Source of the DNA: Glycine soja
Taxonomy: Eukaryota > Streptophyta > Magnoliopsida > Fabales > Fabaceae
Assembly (NCBI RefSeq): GCF_004193775.1
Contig: NC_041019.1
Location: 875,501-939,500, forward strand
DNA: 64,000 bases
Reading direction: 5' to 3'
Part shown: piece after piece, positions 52,216 to 64,000 of the stretch
Layout of the letters: every line of letters starts with the position of its first letter
Numbering within the stretch: position 1 is the first letter of the stretch
The notes under the pieces: model-generated
Told to the model about the DNA's origin: nothing
The model's database searches: none
What the model saw: only the letters and a program-made list of their open reading frames with translations
Translations under genes and position numbers: made by a program

Positions 52216-53040
52216 GGTGATATGTACAAATATGCATATGAATCAATGTACCAAGCATTATGCAATTTAAAATAAGATAAACAGTTTTGTACCCAAAATA
52301 TATATTAAAAACATTAGCTTAAAGTAATGAATACTTCTTGGGTTGTGCATTTAGAACAAAGGAGGACAATGTTTCTTAATAAGCGAATACTTCTAACAAC
52401 TCCAAAATTATCATATACTTCTTGGGTCGTGCATTTGGAAGAAATGAGCAATGCTTCTTAATAATAGTTAGATCTAGCATAAAAAACCAACTAACAAATA
52501 GTTAGATCCTATTCCTCTATCTCGTACTTTTGAGATATCACTTTTTCTTCTTAATTGAGTCACATTTGGATTGGTATCACTTTTTATTACACACTTCAGA
52601 GATTTTTAATTGTGAAATTCGCCTTCTCTCTCAAGTCTTGCCTAAAAAAAGAATAAAAAGAGATCAAGACTCACTTTTTTAACTTCAAGTTTCATTGCTT
52701 ATCGAAGTAACGCGTAGTTATATATACCTGGATATGATATTGTTTTTTTTTTATACGTAGCAAACACAATAGTAACATTAACAGGAAAAATGTGAAATTA
52801 CTATTTTGTCTCAGTCATTAGTATATAGCATTGATACAACTCCAAAAATTGAAGTACTCAGCTAATACCATAAAAAAGAAATAGAGACAAAATCGATTCA
52901 AATAAAAATCAAATTGACACTCAATTGGTTTTTAGAATTTTCAAAACGAGTATTGGCCGATTTAAATGACTGCACTCAAACTAAGAGACAAACTTGGTGG
53001 TAACACACACTGCTCAATTCACCTATTTTATGTGTCCCAT
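52216..53040. other. Convergent 3' intergenic region
   Basis: The spacer between the ABC transporter (+) and the SEO pseudogene (-), with no coding signal. It contains two similar copies of an 'ATACTTCTTGGG(T)TGTGCATTT(A/G)GAA' sequence near 52331 and 52415, a local direct duplication. Confidence 0.45.
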
Positions 53041-54279
53041 TCATGGCTGGTACACCACTAACTTCTTCATGGGACGCTTGCACACTAGACAAATTATAGT
53101 TCCTTGACTTAACCTTTCATTTTCTCTAGAGGAAACAAAGCATGAGTGATTGCAACTCCCTTCAACAAATGTAGGTCTAGGAAGTTTCTTAGAGCACCAA
53201 AGAATCCCAAATTGGTTATATTTTCTCTCCACTCAGAACATTTCCTTACGAACTCCATCACCTGCATCCCTTGAAGCCTAAAAATATCAGTTGAACTTGA
53301 ACCCCCACATCCAATCACAGTCCATTCTTCTTCTCTAGCATCCATGTCCAGCAAAGCTGACAACTCAGCTAGTACATGATCAGAACTTGGTGTCTTCCCT
53401 AGTCTGAGTTTAGACCTTCTCATACTCTCCAATCGAAGCCAAAAGTATTGCACATTTGTGAAGGAAAGTGGATCACTGAAACTTTTTTCACCACTTCGTG
53501 CCATTATTTGCTTAACATTTTCACCTGATTGACTATTACCAACATATATTGTTTCCAGCTGCATACCTGCTCGTTTGACCTCAGTAATCTTATCATTGAA
53601 TTGTTGGATCCAAACCAAGTTTTCACTCCCATAAAGGCATATATTTTTTCCTTGTTCGACCTGGCACATAGTACAATGTAAAATCCAGCAATGTTACGTG
53701 AAATTAAACTGCTAAAATCTGCATGAAAATATGATATGAATCAGACTCCAACCCAGTAAGCAAGGAAAGGATTGATGCCATCCAGCAAAAGTTGCATTGT
53801 CAAATTCTGGTCTTGCCATAGCTCTTCCACTTTTGAAGCCGAGAAGGGGTATGCTTGGGGACCCCAAATCTTGATCATATCAAGAGCATTGTAATTTGTA
53901 ACCTTCCCTTTTGAATCTAGAGCTACCATGATGGGCTCATCCTTGTAGTTCCATTGTTCCCTTGTGTACTTCACCACTGCTGAGCTAAGTAACCTTGGTT
54001 TCTGAACAGCATTCCAAGCCAAAGAATCTGACAAAAAATTAAAACTACTTTCTTCAGCTTCAGTCCATGTATCAGAAAATGGAAGGGGGATCCACACAAT
54101 CTTATAACTCTCCCTCAACCTCTCATTCAGAGGATGATCACATGTTTGCTGGACCAGCAAGAATATATCTATCGGGTTGAGTAGCTGCGGTTTTGAGATC
54201 AACAACAGAACTGTCTTATTTTTCAGTTCAGAAACACCAAGCTGTAGACGACAGAGGATTAAGATTAGAAGATTGCTTA

Positions 54280-56539
54280 TGTAACATCCCAATTTTTCGT
54301 AAATAAATTTAAAAAGCTTTTTAGTAATAAATAAATAAATAAATAAATATAGAGCAAATAATTGGCTGAGTACCCTAGGTATAAATAGTTATGTTAAGTC
54401 AGCTGCTTCCTTTTGGCCTCATTTTCGTTTTTTCCCTTCTCCTCTCAAAACCCTTTCTTTTTCCCGCAGTCCACCAAACCAGTCTCAGAAAAATGACGAT
54501 CTCGAACCCGTTCACCATTGGATCGTCGTGAAATTTTAGTATCATGTTCGCAACACAATTCCGAGCATTCTCACCGTTGGGAATTTCGATATCATGTCTG
54601 AACTGAGAGAAAAACCCTTCGCATTGTAGCCTTTTTCTTTCCCGCAGAAACCCAGAGCTGTCTTGGTAAAACTACGATCCCGGTTTCGTTAACCGTTGGA
54701 TTATTGTGAAATTTGGATATGTTGTTCGAAATTCAATTCCGCACGCTTCCACCGTTGGGATTTGCGAGATAATATTCGTGGAGGGAGAAAAAGGAATCGT
54801 ATGAAGACAGTACAAGTGGAGGTTTCAATCTCTTCTCCATCTCTCTGACGTTTGGGAATTCTATCGGAGCAGTTGGATGAATAATTGAAAGAATTTTCGG
54901 GAACCACTAGAGATGCTGCTATCGCTGGCTGAAGACACGTGAGCCCGCTTAGAGGTAAGGGATGAGTTATTCACAGTTGGGGATTAGTGAGAACATGTGT
55001 AGGGATCCTTAGAGGATTAAATTGAGGTTTTATTTTGAGATGTTTATTAAATTGCAATTTTTCCTTTATGATTATAAATAAAATATTGATGTTCTAATGA
55101 AAATTGCTTGATAAATTGTGCTCTTGATATTTGTATATTTCGACCTATGATTTTGATATAATTGTGTAATATTAGTTAATGGGTTTTAGTCCTAATGTTG
55201 TGATAGTGTTTTATATAAATTGTTATATTGAGGATATGAAATGATGATTCAAATTGTGAGTATGTGATGAATTGTAGAAGAATATGTTGCTTTGAGATTA
55301 TAATATTGTTATTGAAATTGAGTATAAGTGTAAAGTTGAACATGTGTTAATTTGTGAGATACGTGTAAACATGTGATGGTGGATTGTCACACTATGAGAA
55401 GCGAAATTGTGAATGAGTTCTAGTTGTGGATAAGTGTGTAGTTAACACTTGATGTGAAATTAATTGTGTTGTAAGCTATGAATTGTACAATACCCGACCA
55501 GCGTTATCTTGAGAAAAGCGTTGATGCGCAGTGTTAAAGAGAAAATGTAGGTTTCCTATTTAGGAACCAGTGTTAAATCGTAGCGCAATTGTGTTGAACG
55601 TGTTTAAAACACGAGTGTAAGGTCGTGGGTATTGTATAATTCATGAGCAATGTCTGCATGTAAAAAAATTATTATTTTAGGGGTTGGACCTGAATCAGGA
55701 GGGAGAGGCCCTGACGGACTCTTCGGAGTGTAGGCCTTGGGGGTCACCGGGTTTGAGTGCTCCTTTAAGCCTATGCTGATCTCATATGGTTGGAGCATTC
55801 TCGCAAAACATCGTGACCCTGACTGGTCTCCCTATGATCTTACTTAGTGAGAGTGACCTGACAAACCCATTGTGTGGTGTGTCTTGTTATGTACTCCTAA
55901 GCGCCTCAGGGTGGTTTTTCACTGACATGGTACCACATTGCATATAGAATTGAGTCTTAGCATAACTATTGCATATGCTTGCTAATTGATGTGTTATTAT
56001 ATCTTGATCGAAGTGTGGGATTTTTGTGTAATGTGATTGATAATTGAAAAGTGAATTTTGAATGACGAAGTGGTGAAGTTACGTGAACTATGTTTAAGCA
56101 AGTGGTATCTCATTTATATAATATGTATATTTAATTGTCTTGTTTCTCTATTAGCTAGGAATGTGATAACTCACTCCCTGTGTGTTGTTGTGTTTGGATC
56201 TTGTGATGATCTTGAACTTGTGTTCGGGGGAGCAGATGAATAGGTGGATGACTATGAAGAACCTCATGCTAGAGGACACGGGAACACCACGCTCTGATAG
56301 GATGTGACATTAGGATATAGGTTCTATATTAATTGTATGAGACTTATATGACTTTCTTTGAGTCAAGATGACTTTATTATTTATTTGGACAAGTTTGAAT
56401 ATGATGTAGAAGAAAGTGAATGTGAGCCTTTTACCCATTTGAAAAGCTTGTATTTAAAAATGTTTTAAAAATACTTTTAATTAATATTTGAATTTTTATT
56501 CCTTTATTAATATATATGTGAGGGGTAGAGGGTGTCACA
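54280..56539 (+). repeat. 5' LTR
   Basis: 2260 bases, TGTAACATCCC...GTGTCACA. It has an (AAAT)n tract near 54330, a TATAAATA promoter motif at 54380-54387, and a partial tandem duplication with a 178-base period (units starting with TTCCCGCAG at 54461 and 54639). Short frames inside it (55604-55798 on -, 56058-56243 on +) recur identically in the 3' LTR and have no protein support. Confidence 0.95.
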
Positions 56540-56544
56540 TTTAG

Positions 56545-56559
56545 TGGTATCAGAGCAGG
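56545..56559 (+). other. Primer-binding site (initiator Met-tRNA)
   Basis: TGGTATCAGAGCAGG starts five bases after the 5' LTR. Its first 12 bases complement the 3' end of plant initiator methionine tRNA, as in many plant gypsy and copia elements. Confidence 0.9.
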
Positions 56560-59500
56560 TCGAACCTTTCGGCCAGTGTGTTATGTGCTTACCATATTCT
56601 GGTGTGCACTCTGTGTGGTTACATATGAGTACTTTTGTTGAGCATGCTTGAATTTTTATTTGTATTTTCTCCTACATGATTAAATAAGACTTAATAATAA
56701 TGCTTGTATGTGCCTTGCATCCTTAATGTCTGTTATACCATAAATCCACTGTTGAGTCATGAGTTATGAGACTGGCCATCTCTATAATTTGTGAAATGTG
56801 ATTCGACATTATGGTAAGCCGTTAGGTGATGCAAGAAGCCTTGATACTGATGGATAATGCTTTAATGAGCCCTTATCTTCTTGCTTGTATGTTGTTAATA
56901 AACTTATTTCTATCTTGATGTGTGGATTAGTGTTGTGAAAACCTTTTGAACCATATATATGTCTTGGATGAGTATGTCTTTCTTGATGTGTAAACGCATG
57001 ACTACTTAACTCACTTTATTTTGTGTGTAGTCGTGAATGTAGTAGTTGAAGTTTGTGATTCTTTAATACATCCTTATTAACTATTAAATTCTTACTTCTT
57101 ATATGTACGTTGTATACTTATTATAAGAACCTTATAATTCTGGGTATGTTAGTAGTATGGTGTTTTGCCTTAATTGCATAGATAGTATGGTTGTTCGTGA
57201 TTTCTTGTTCTTAGCAATGTTGATACTCTATAGTTCGAGGACTCGTATCGAGATATATTTTACATAGAATACTCTTTTGACCATACCTTTTTATTCTAGT
57301 GTAAACTATTCTTTGTGTTGCGTACTTAAGTCGAGTAATTCGATTTCACTTGCAAGCTTGAGTATAATTCATTGTTTGTGTTATGAGCCTACATCAAATA
57401 ATTGGATTATTGATGTTTCTGTCACGATCAAGTGATAGTTGATATCTCCATATGTGCGTACACTGTGATTATGTTTTCGTTTCTAGAATTCATTTGGAGT
57501 ATCTACTGTTGATTCTAGATGAGTGATCCTTCTTGATTTAAAATTATTGTCTCCTAATCAATCGAGTGTTCATCTTATTATTGGCTGCTCATCTTCCAAT
57601 CATGTCTAGTTAAACTGCTTGATAATCTTTCTTGTTGTTACTTCTAATACGAATAAAGAGAGACTTCGCCTTTGACAATCATGTTAAGATGTTTTGAGAG
57701 GAAATACTTGAGTAGACATGATCATTGTTACCTATAGACGAAAGTCAAACTTAGTAAGACGTGTACCTGTGTTCCTTGAGGATATGCTTAGTTACCACCT
57801 AAGTGCAAGATTGAGAATCTTATAAGTGTAGTACCCATAGAAACTTGTAACCGTAGTTCGTGGGAAATATCTAGTGTAGAGTTGTTGGAGAACATAGTCT
57901 AGTTGGAAAAGTTATGAAGTATAGTTAAGAGGTTTAATGTGGAACCTTAAGAAGAGAGTAAGGTAGTTAGTAAGACATTAATTGTTAAGCATAGAAGGAT
58001 TCAAGAGTGAGTGTTCTTGCGTAAGGTAGGTGACCTAAAAGATTATTGATGATAGTTGTATGATTAGCAAGATAAATATTAGTTCTTTTTACCTTAATAT
58101 GGAAAAAGTTTGTTGATGCTTTAAGAAATACCTTAGTACCTATTGTGACCTCTATGTGTACCTGGTCATGTCATAATATGATTGATGTCTATGTGTGTTT
58201 GTGGAATGCGTGATAGGATCTCTCACCCTGAGTTAGCTCTTGTTGTGGTTTTGATGATTAGTGTTTAGTATGTTTCCAGTTAAGTTGAATTATGATGTGC
58301 ATTATAAGGTTGTTATAGACCCTTGGACATCATGTTCCGAGCTAAGAGTTTTGTTATGCATTTTAGTTAGATGAAGATGACCCTTAAAGTATGCTACGTC
58401 TAGGTGAAAGATAACTACAAATCCTTCTTGGGCAGAAGTTGTTTTGAGATGAGAGGAAACCTAAGATTAAGATGAAATGCTCTTAACTAGTAGTCGAACC
58501 AAAAGGTTATTTTAGGACTCATTGGATTAACCTTAATGCTTGCTGGAGATGACCTAAGTAAGTTTAAGTTTTTGAGTGAGATCCTTGTAAGGAGTAAGCC
58601 ATAAGTTCATAGAGAAGTCAACCATTGTAAATTGTTGAGTGCTATCTTAGTCGCGTAGGTCCTTATTGGAGTAGTAAAATATTTGAAATAATTTTTAAGT
58701 TTAGAGGAGTGCTTGTAGGAGGACAAATAGTGATCAATGTTTCTTGATAACTTAAGACTTATGAAAAGATTTATCCTATATGTGAGTTAGAATAGGTAAC
58801 CATGGGGTTCACCATAATATTTTGGGAGACATTACCGTTAGTTTGATACATTGTGAGGATCTTTGGAGCTGAATCCGAGATAAAAGAGATGTGTAAAATT
58901 CTCAAGAATCTTGTTGTGAGTTTAGTTTTAAACGTTAGAACTAGCTTAGTAGTTAGAGTTTGAATAGGAAACCGATGATATGACTAGTGTCCTAGTTATA
59001 GAGTTAGATATCGTAAACAACAGTTGAAATCTCAAGTTCAAGTGCAAAGTTATAGGGTGACATAAGTATATATGTGTGAAGATTACCTCAAGGTGAACAA
59101 ACTTACAGAAGTAGGGAGTAATCTGTATTGCTTATCTAATTAGCACCCAGTTAGTATCAAGTAGGCAACCTTAGAGTTGAATCGTTACCATTCTTGAACC
59201 TAAGTGAGAGTTATGAGTCAAGTATACGAAAGTGAGAAAGATCATGTTGAAGGAAGAGGCTTAGACTCAAGGGTAGGCAAATCATGTATTCTCGATAGTC
59301 ATCGTGAACTAGGATTGGTAGAGTGTGAGAGTCTCGAAACTCATTGTCTTTCTTGAACCGTTCGACGTTCGAAAAAGAGTCGACCATGTGATCAGTCACG
59401 TCTCCTTGTGTTTGTTTGTTCTTTTCAATTTGTCATTAGTGTCTCCTATGATATTATTCTACTCCAAATAGTATGTCATTCACATTCTATTATAGTTGAG

Positions 59501-59702
59501 ATGTCACTCTCGTGAGAAGACTTATGTAATACTATCATTGAGTAAACGAGGATCACCGGATTTAATAGTTAAGTGCAGAGGAGTCTTGTGATCAGAGTAA
59601 CAGAAAAAGAGTTTCAACTAGACACACATCTTGATATTGAGAATCATATGTGTGATATCTTTTTCTCGATCTTTCGGCAAGTTTCGGGGACGAAACTTCT
59701 TT
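56560..59702 (+). other. Internal region of the retrotransposon, without open frames
   Basis: About 3.1 kb with stops in all frames. The only frame longer than 60 codons (59211-59399, -) has no retroelement domain. I found no protease, reverse transcriptase, RNase H or integrase motif. This resembles the large non-coding core of LARD-type elements, or a pol region decayed beyond recognition. Confidence 0.75.
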
Positions 59703-59717
59703 TAAGAGAGGTGGAAT
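59703..59717 (+). other. Polypurine tract before the 3' LTR
   Basis: The purine-rich TAAGAGAGGTGGAAT immediately precedes the 3' LTR, in the place where second-strand synthesis is primed. It follows a GGGGACGAAACTTC motif typical of gypsy internal ends. Confidence 0.8.
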
Positions 59718-61977
59718 TGTAACATCCCAATTTTTCGTAAATAAATTTAAAAAGCTTTTTAGTAATAAATAAATAAATAAATAAATATAGAGTAAATAAT
59801 TGGCTGAGTACCCTAGGTATAAATAGTTATGTTAAGTCAGCTGCTTCCTTTTGGCCTCATTTTCGTTTTTCCCCTTCTCCTCTCAAAACCCTTTCTTTTT
59901 CCCGCAGTCCACCAAACCAGTCTCAGAAAAATGACGATCTCGAACCCGTTCACCATTGGATCGTCGTGAAATTTTAGTATCATGTTCGCAACACAATTCC
60001 GAGCATTCTCACCGTTGGGAATTTCGATATCATGTCTGAACTGAGAGAAAAACCCTTCGCATTGTAGCCTTTTTCTTTCCCGCAGAAACCCAGAGCTGTC
60101 TTGGTAAAACTATGATCCCGGTTTCGTTAACCGTTGGATTATTGTGAAATTTGGATATGTTGTTCGAAATTCAATTCCGCACGCTTCTACCGTTGGGATT
60201 TGCGAGATAATATTCGTGGAGGGAGAAAAAGGAATCGTATGAAGACAGTACAAGTGGAGGTTTCAATCTCTTCTCCATCTCTCTGACGTTTGGGAATTCT
60301 ATCGGAGCAGTTGGATGAATAATTGAAAGAATTTTCGGGAACCACTAGAGATGCTGCTATCGCTGGCTGAAGACACGTGAGCCCGCTTAGAGGTAAGGGA
60401 TGAGTTATTCACAGTTGGGGATTAGTGAGAACATGTGTAGGGATCCTTAGAGGATTAAATTGAGGTTTTATTTTGAGATGTTTATTAAATTGCAATTTTT
60501 CCTTTATGATTATAAATAAAATATTGATGTTCTAATGAAAATTGCTTGATAAATTGTGCTCTTGATATTTGTATATTTCGACCTATGATTTTGATATAAT
60601 TGTGTAATATTAGTTAATGGGTTTTAGTCCTAATGTTGTGATAGTGTTTTATATAAATTGTTATATTGAGGATATGAAATGATGATTCAAATTGTGAGTA
60701 TGTGATGAATTGTAGAAGAATATGTTGCTTTGAGATTATAATATTGTTATTGAAATTGAGTATAAGTGTAAAGTTGAACATGTGTTAATTTGTGAGATAC
60801 GTGTAAACATGTGATGGTGGATTGTCACACTATGAGAAGTGAAATTGTGAATGAGTTCTAGTTGTGGATAAGTGTGTAGTTAACACTTGATGTGAAATTA
60901 ATTGTGTTGTAAGCTATGAATTGTACAATACCCGACCAGCGTTATCTTGAGAAAAGCGTTGATGCGCAGTGTTAAAGAGAAAATGTAGGTTTCCTATTTA
61001 GGAACCAGTGTTAAATCGTAGCGCAATTGTGTTGAACGTGTTTAAAACACGAGTGTAAGGTCGTGGGTATTGTATAATTCATGAGCAATGTCTGCATGTA
61101 AAAAAATTATTATTTTAGGGGTTGGACCTGAATCAGGAGGGAGAGGCCCTGACGGACTCTTCGGAGTGTAGGCCTTGGGGGTCACCGGGTTTGAGTGCTC
61201 CTTTAAGCCTATGCTGATCTCATATGGTTGGAGCATTCTCGCAAAACATCGTGACCCTGACTGGTCTCCCTATGATCTTACTTAGTGAGAGTGACCTGAC
61301 AAACCCATTGTGTGGTGTGTCTTGTTATGTACTCCTAAGCGCCTCAGGGTGGTTTTTCACTGACATGGTACCACATTGCATATAGAATTGAGTCTTAGCA
61401 TAACTATTGCATATGCTTGCTAATTGATGTGTTATTATATCTTGATCGAAGTGTGGGATTTTTGTGTAATGTGATTGATAATTGAAAAGTGAATTTTGAA
61501 TGACGAAGTGGTGAAGTTACGTGAACTATGTTTAAGCAAGTGGTATCTCATTTATATAATATGTATATTTAATTGTCTTGTTTCTCTATTAGCTAGGAAT
61601 GTGATAACTCACTCCCTGTGTGTTGTTGTGTTTGGATCTTGTGATGATCTTGAACTTGTGTTCGGGGGAGCAGATGAATAGGTGGATGACTATGAAGAAC
61701 CTCATGCTAGAGGACACGGGAACACCACGCTCTGATAGGATGTGACATTAGGATATAGGTTCTATATTAATTGTATGAGACTTATATGACTTTCTTTGAG
61801 TCAAGATGACTTTATTATTTATTTGGACAAGTTTGAATATGATGTAGAAGAAAGTGAATGTGAGCCTTTTACCCATTTGAAAAGCTTGTATTTAAAAATG
61901 TTTTAAAAATACTTTTAATTAATATTTGAATTTTTATTCCTTTATTAATATATATGTGAGGGGTAGAGGGTGTCACA
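59718..61977 (+). repeat. 3' LTR
   Basis: 2260 bases, the same length as the 5' LTR. Differences seen by eye are one base each near 54354/59792, 54430/59868, 54673/60111, 54750/60188 and 55402/60840, most of them C/T. The near identity points to a recent insertion. Confidence 0.95.
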
Positions 61978-62986
61978 GCTTAGGCTAGAAAGATATATTA
62001 GCAAGTCATATCCTTGAAATATTTTAACAAATCTAAAATTATAACAAGCATCATACTTCTGGAAAACAAGAAAAAGTTTATGACTTTTTAAATAATCACA
62101 TGACCTAACTTTTAATCTGGATCATTTATTTATAGTTGTATGGTCTACATTTACTGTTCTTATATTCTTATTGATATGTGCAAGGCTCTCAACTTGAATA
62201 ATATGTTTGTCTAAAAGTACCTAAACACTTTTAGATTCATGTTCCTCTTATATTCTTTTATTTGTTTCTAATCTACCAATTTTGTGAGATTTGTTCTTCA
62301 AATATATGTGTGTATGAATTTGTTAATATATACCTGCTTTTTTTAGAAATATTATAGCAAATTATAACCTTTATTTTCTCAAAACACACCGAAAGGTATA
62401 ATTTGCTAAAATAGTCCTTCTAAAAGTAAGCTATTGCAGTTAGGAAATATATATTTGTGTGTATTGCACACACATACCTATTGATCTATCTCTTCCAAAA
62501 AAAAAGGCAAAATATTTCTCAGCAGAATCAAAGAGCATAATGCCTTTACTTCTGTTGAGAAATCCTTCAATGGCAAGTAATTCTTGGAATGAAAAAATAA
62601 AGTGAGAATCTTTGTGATTATCAATGTGCTCCTCACGAGCAAGATCCAGCAGCCTGTCATACAAGTTTCTCTCTGAAACATTGTTATGCAAGGAACTGAT
62701 GTTAGTGCACAAATCAGAATTGGTTAATATACCTATCATTATAAGCAATATTAAGAAGGAGAAAAGTAACCTAGTTCTTTGTGACAGATCCGTCTGTCTT
62801 CTGGGATTACAGCATATGCCACCTAATCTATAAGCCAAACTTGAAAGCTCCCAAGCAGCAATTATTGTTGAATCTGAATACCTGAAATGTGTGAATACAT
62901 CGAAAGAGCATCCCTTGTCAATAATTTTGAGCAATAATTTTGAGACTATCAATAATTTTGAGTCACTATGTTAAATAATTTTAAAA

Positions 62987-63264
62987 GTTTAATTAATATT
63001 TTGATCCTAATACCTGCGGCAACTGTTTGTTTTAATCTCTCTGTACCTGAAAGTTCTATGATTTAGTTCTTATACCCGCAATTTTTAAATTTTTTAATGC
63101 TTTTGTTCTTATGTCTCTATTTTGTATCGGTTTTACACTGCCAAAAAATTAACAACAAGGACTAAAACAATTACTATTTGTAAAGGGACTAAAATGGACG
63201 GTTTTTGGGATAGGGACTAAAACTAAAGTTAGTGCAGGTAAAGGGACCAAAAGATTAATTAAAC
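62987..63264. repeat. MITE-like hairpin element in an SEO intron
   Basis: The left end GTTTAATTAATATTTTGATC (then C..ACCTGC) and the right end GCAGGTAAAGGGACCAAAAG (then ATTAATTAAAC) are inverted repeats of about 32 bases. Internal arms also pair ('GGGACTAAAA' types). There is no coding capacity. It lies between two SEO exons, so it sat within an intron. Confidence 0.75.
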
Positions 63265-64000
63265 CTTAGAAGAATTATGCATGCATGTTTGACATTATCT
63301 GAGCCTCAAGGGAAGAAACATGCACTTGGTCATGTTTTTTGGCTGTGAAATCCATGACTTGAGAAAAACATGCTAAACAGCTTCTGGTGATCCAGTATGC
63401 AGCTTCGTATATTTGGACTTTGTGACACATTTCCCGGCTCTACATGTTGAAGGGGAAGATACTCAAACTTAATGATACACATAGCCAAATCCATCATGGT
63501 CTTAACCAACAAGCTCAATGCCTTGATTTGTAGCTTCGGTGGCTTTAAGTTGTAGGGCAGCTGCTTAATACTTGAAATTAAAGCTGCCAAAGTATTACCA
63601 CGATATAGCTGCTTAAGTTGCCAGAATTCACCTTATCTTACTGCAAAAGCAGCAAGCACTAATACTACTTTTGCATCCCGACTATACTTCCCTATCAAAT
63701 CAAACACATTTATGATCCTTGAGTTAATATCACCTTCACCAGAGCATTTGCAGAGTAGGTGCCAATAAAATAGATATGTTAATTATACGTATAGGTGCAC
63801 ATGTGCATACACCAACATTTCAAAACAAGGAATATGAAGTACCTTTCATATTTTTGTGAAGATGAATCCTACTGGTTCACTATTACCAATCGTTTCAACT
63901 TCACTTATATCATTCTTCTGAAAGGAAGCAGAATATAAATTAAAAGCCCCCTGAAACAAGCCAATAGAAATCATGATCTGAAAACTTCAATGTCAATGCA

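Larger units (their letters stand above)
54280..61977 (+). mobile_element. Complete LTR retrotransposon, non-autonomous, Ty3/gypsy-like, in an SEO intron
   Basis: A 7698-bp element with two 2260-bp LTRs (54280-56539, 59718-61977), TG...CA ends and a perfect target duplication GCTTA (54275-54279 and 61978-61982). A primer-binding site TGGTATCAGAGC for initiator Met-tRNA starts at 56545, and a purine-rich tract AAGAGAGGTGGAAT precedes the 3' LTR. Just before that, TTTCGGGGACGAAACTTCTT is the usual end of the internal region in plant Tekay/Del-type gypsy elements. By eye the LTRs differ at about five sites. The 3.2-kb internal region has no gag or pol frame, so the element must have been moved by another element's proteins. 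It lies antisense to the SEO gene. Confidence 0.93.
53041..64000 (-). pseudogene. SEO: Sieve element occlusion (SEO) gene, broken, 5' end beyond the window
   Basis: SEO proteins form the P-protein filaments (forisomes in legumes) that plug injured sieve tubes. Recognisable pieces on the - strand, 5' to 3': CKCSGEGD ... YSRDAKVVLVLAAFAV ... GEFWQL (about 63770-63590); KALSLLVKTMMDLAMCIIKF (about 63530); VQIYEAAYWITRSCLACFSQ (about 63410); exon 62881-62771 (STIIAAWELSSLAYRLGG); exon about 62672-62550 (NLYDRLLDLAREEHIDN ... DFSTE); exon 54241-53753 (GVSELKNKTVLLLIS ... IKIWGPQAYPF); and exon 53660-53041 (VEQGKNICLYGSENLVWIQ ... CKRPMKKLVVYQ). Lesions: a stop at 63633-63635 where the family has Tyr (AFAVR*GEFW), a frameshift near 63415-63435, one near 62609-62614 and one in about 53140-53215. 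Splice sites GAA|GTAAAG at 62550 and CTACAG at 54242 still match in phase across the intron that now holds a retrotransposon. I am confident of the family and that the gene is broken. Confidence 0.9.

Noticed and set aside
55604..55798. Small frames repeated at 55604/61042 and 56058/61496
   Set aside because: They lie inside the two LTRs and recur only because the LTRs are copies. No protein family is recognised.

Overview
This window looks like nuclear DNA from a dicot plant, most likely a legume and possibly soybean or a close relative. The genes have many introns with GT...AG borders and lie in AT-rich intergenic DNA full of retrotransposon, SINE and hairpin-type repeats. The SEO-type gene also fits a legume. 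The species call is inference. I saw no bacterial, organellar or CRISPR features.

Layout from left to right. (1) Two pectate lyase genes lie in tandem on the + strand (2803-4699 and 12870-15166). They are paralogues with the same four-exon structure, and an old solo LTR (6022-8552) sits between them. (2) A nine-exon CCT5 (TCP-1 epsilon chaperonin) gene on the - strand (16250-19505) converges on the second pectate lyase. (3) 20645-23390 is a dead LINE on the - strand, itself split by a small hAT-like DNA element (about 21040-21913). (4) An eight-exon PH-domain oxysterol-binding-protein-related gene is on the + strand (25079-31858). (5) About 7.5 kb of AT-rich intergenic DNA holds two unexplained exon-like segments. 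(6) A TERMINAL EAR1-like/Mei2-like RNA-binding gene is on the + strand (39430-42377). (7) A B-type ABC transporter (MDR/ABCB15-like) is on the + strand (46944-52215), with a complete SINE in its second intron and a hairpin element in its last. (8) A broken sieve-element-occlusion (SEO) gene on the - strand runs from 53041 past the right edge. One of its introns contains a 7.7-kb LTR retrotransposon (54280-61977) with 2260-bp LTRs that are almost identical and a perfect 5-bp target duplication.

I rebuilt the exon structures of the six intact genes by hand. In each, the reading phase carries through every junction to a full-length protein: 405, 403, 535, 823, 539 and 1243 residues. The genes do not form one pathway. 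They cover cell-wall degradation, cytosolic protein folding, lipid transfer, meristem RNA regulation, membrane export and phloem sealing.

I found no convincing new molecular system. The most informative signals are the layered decay of the SEO gene, a very young but non-coding LTR element beside an ancient solo LTR of the same family, opposite internal duplications in those two LTRs, a datable DNA transposon nested in a LINE, and a GC-AG intron in one pectate lyase copy only.
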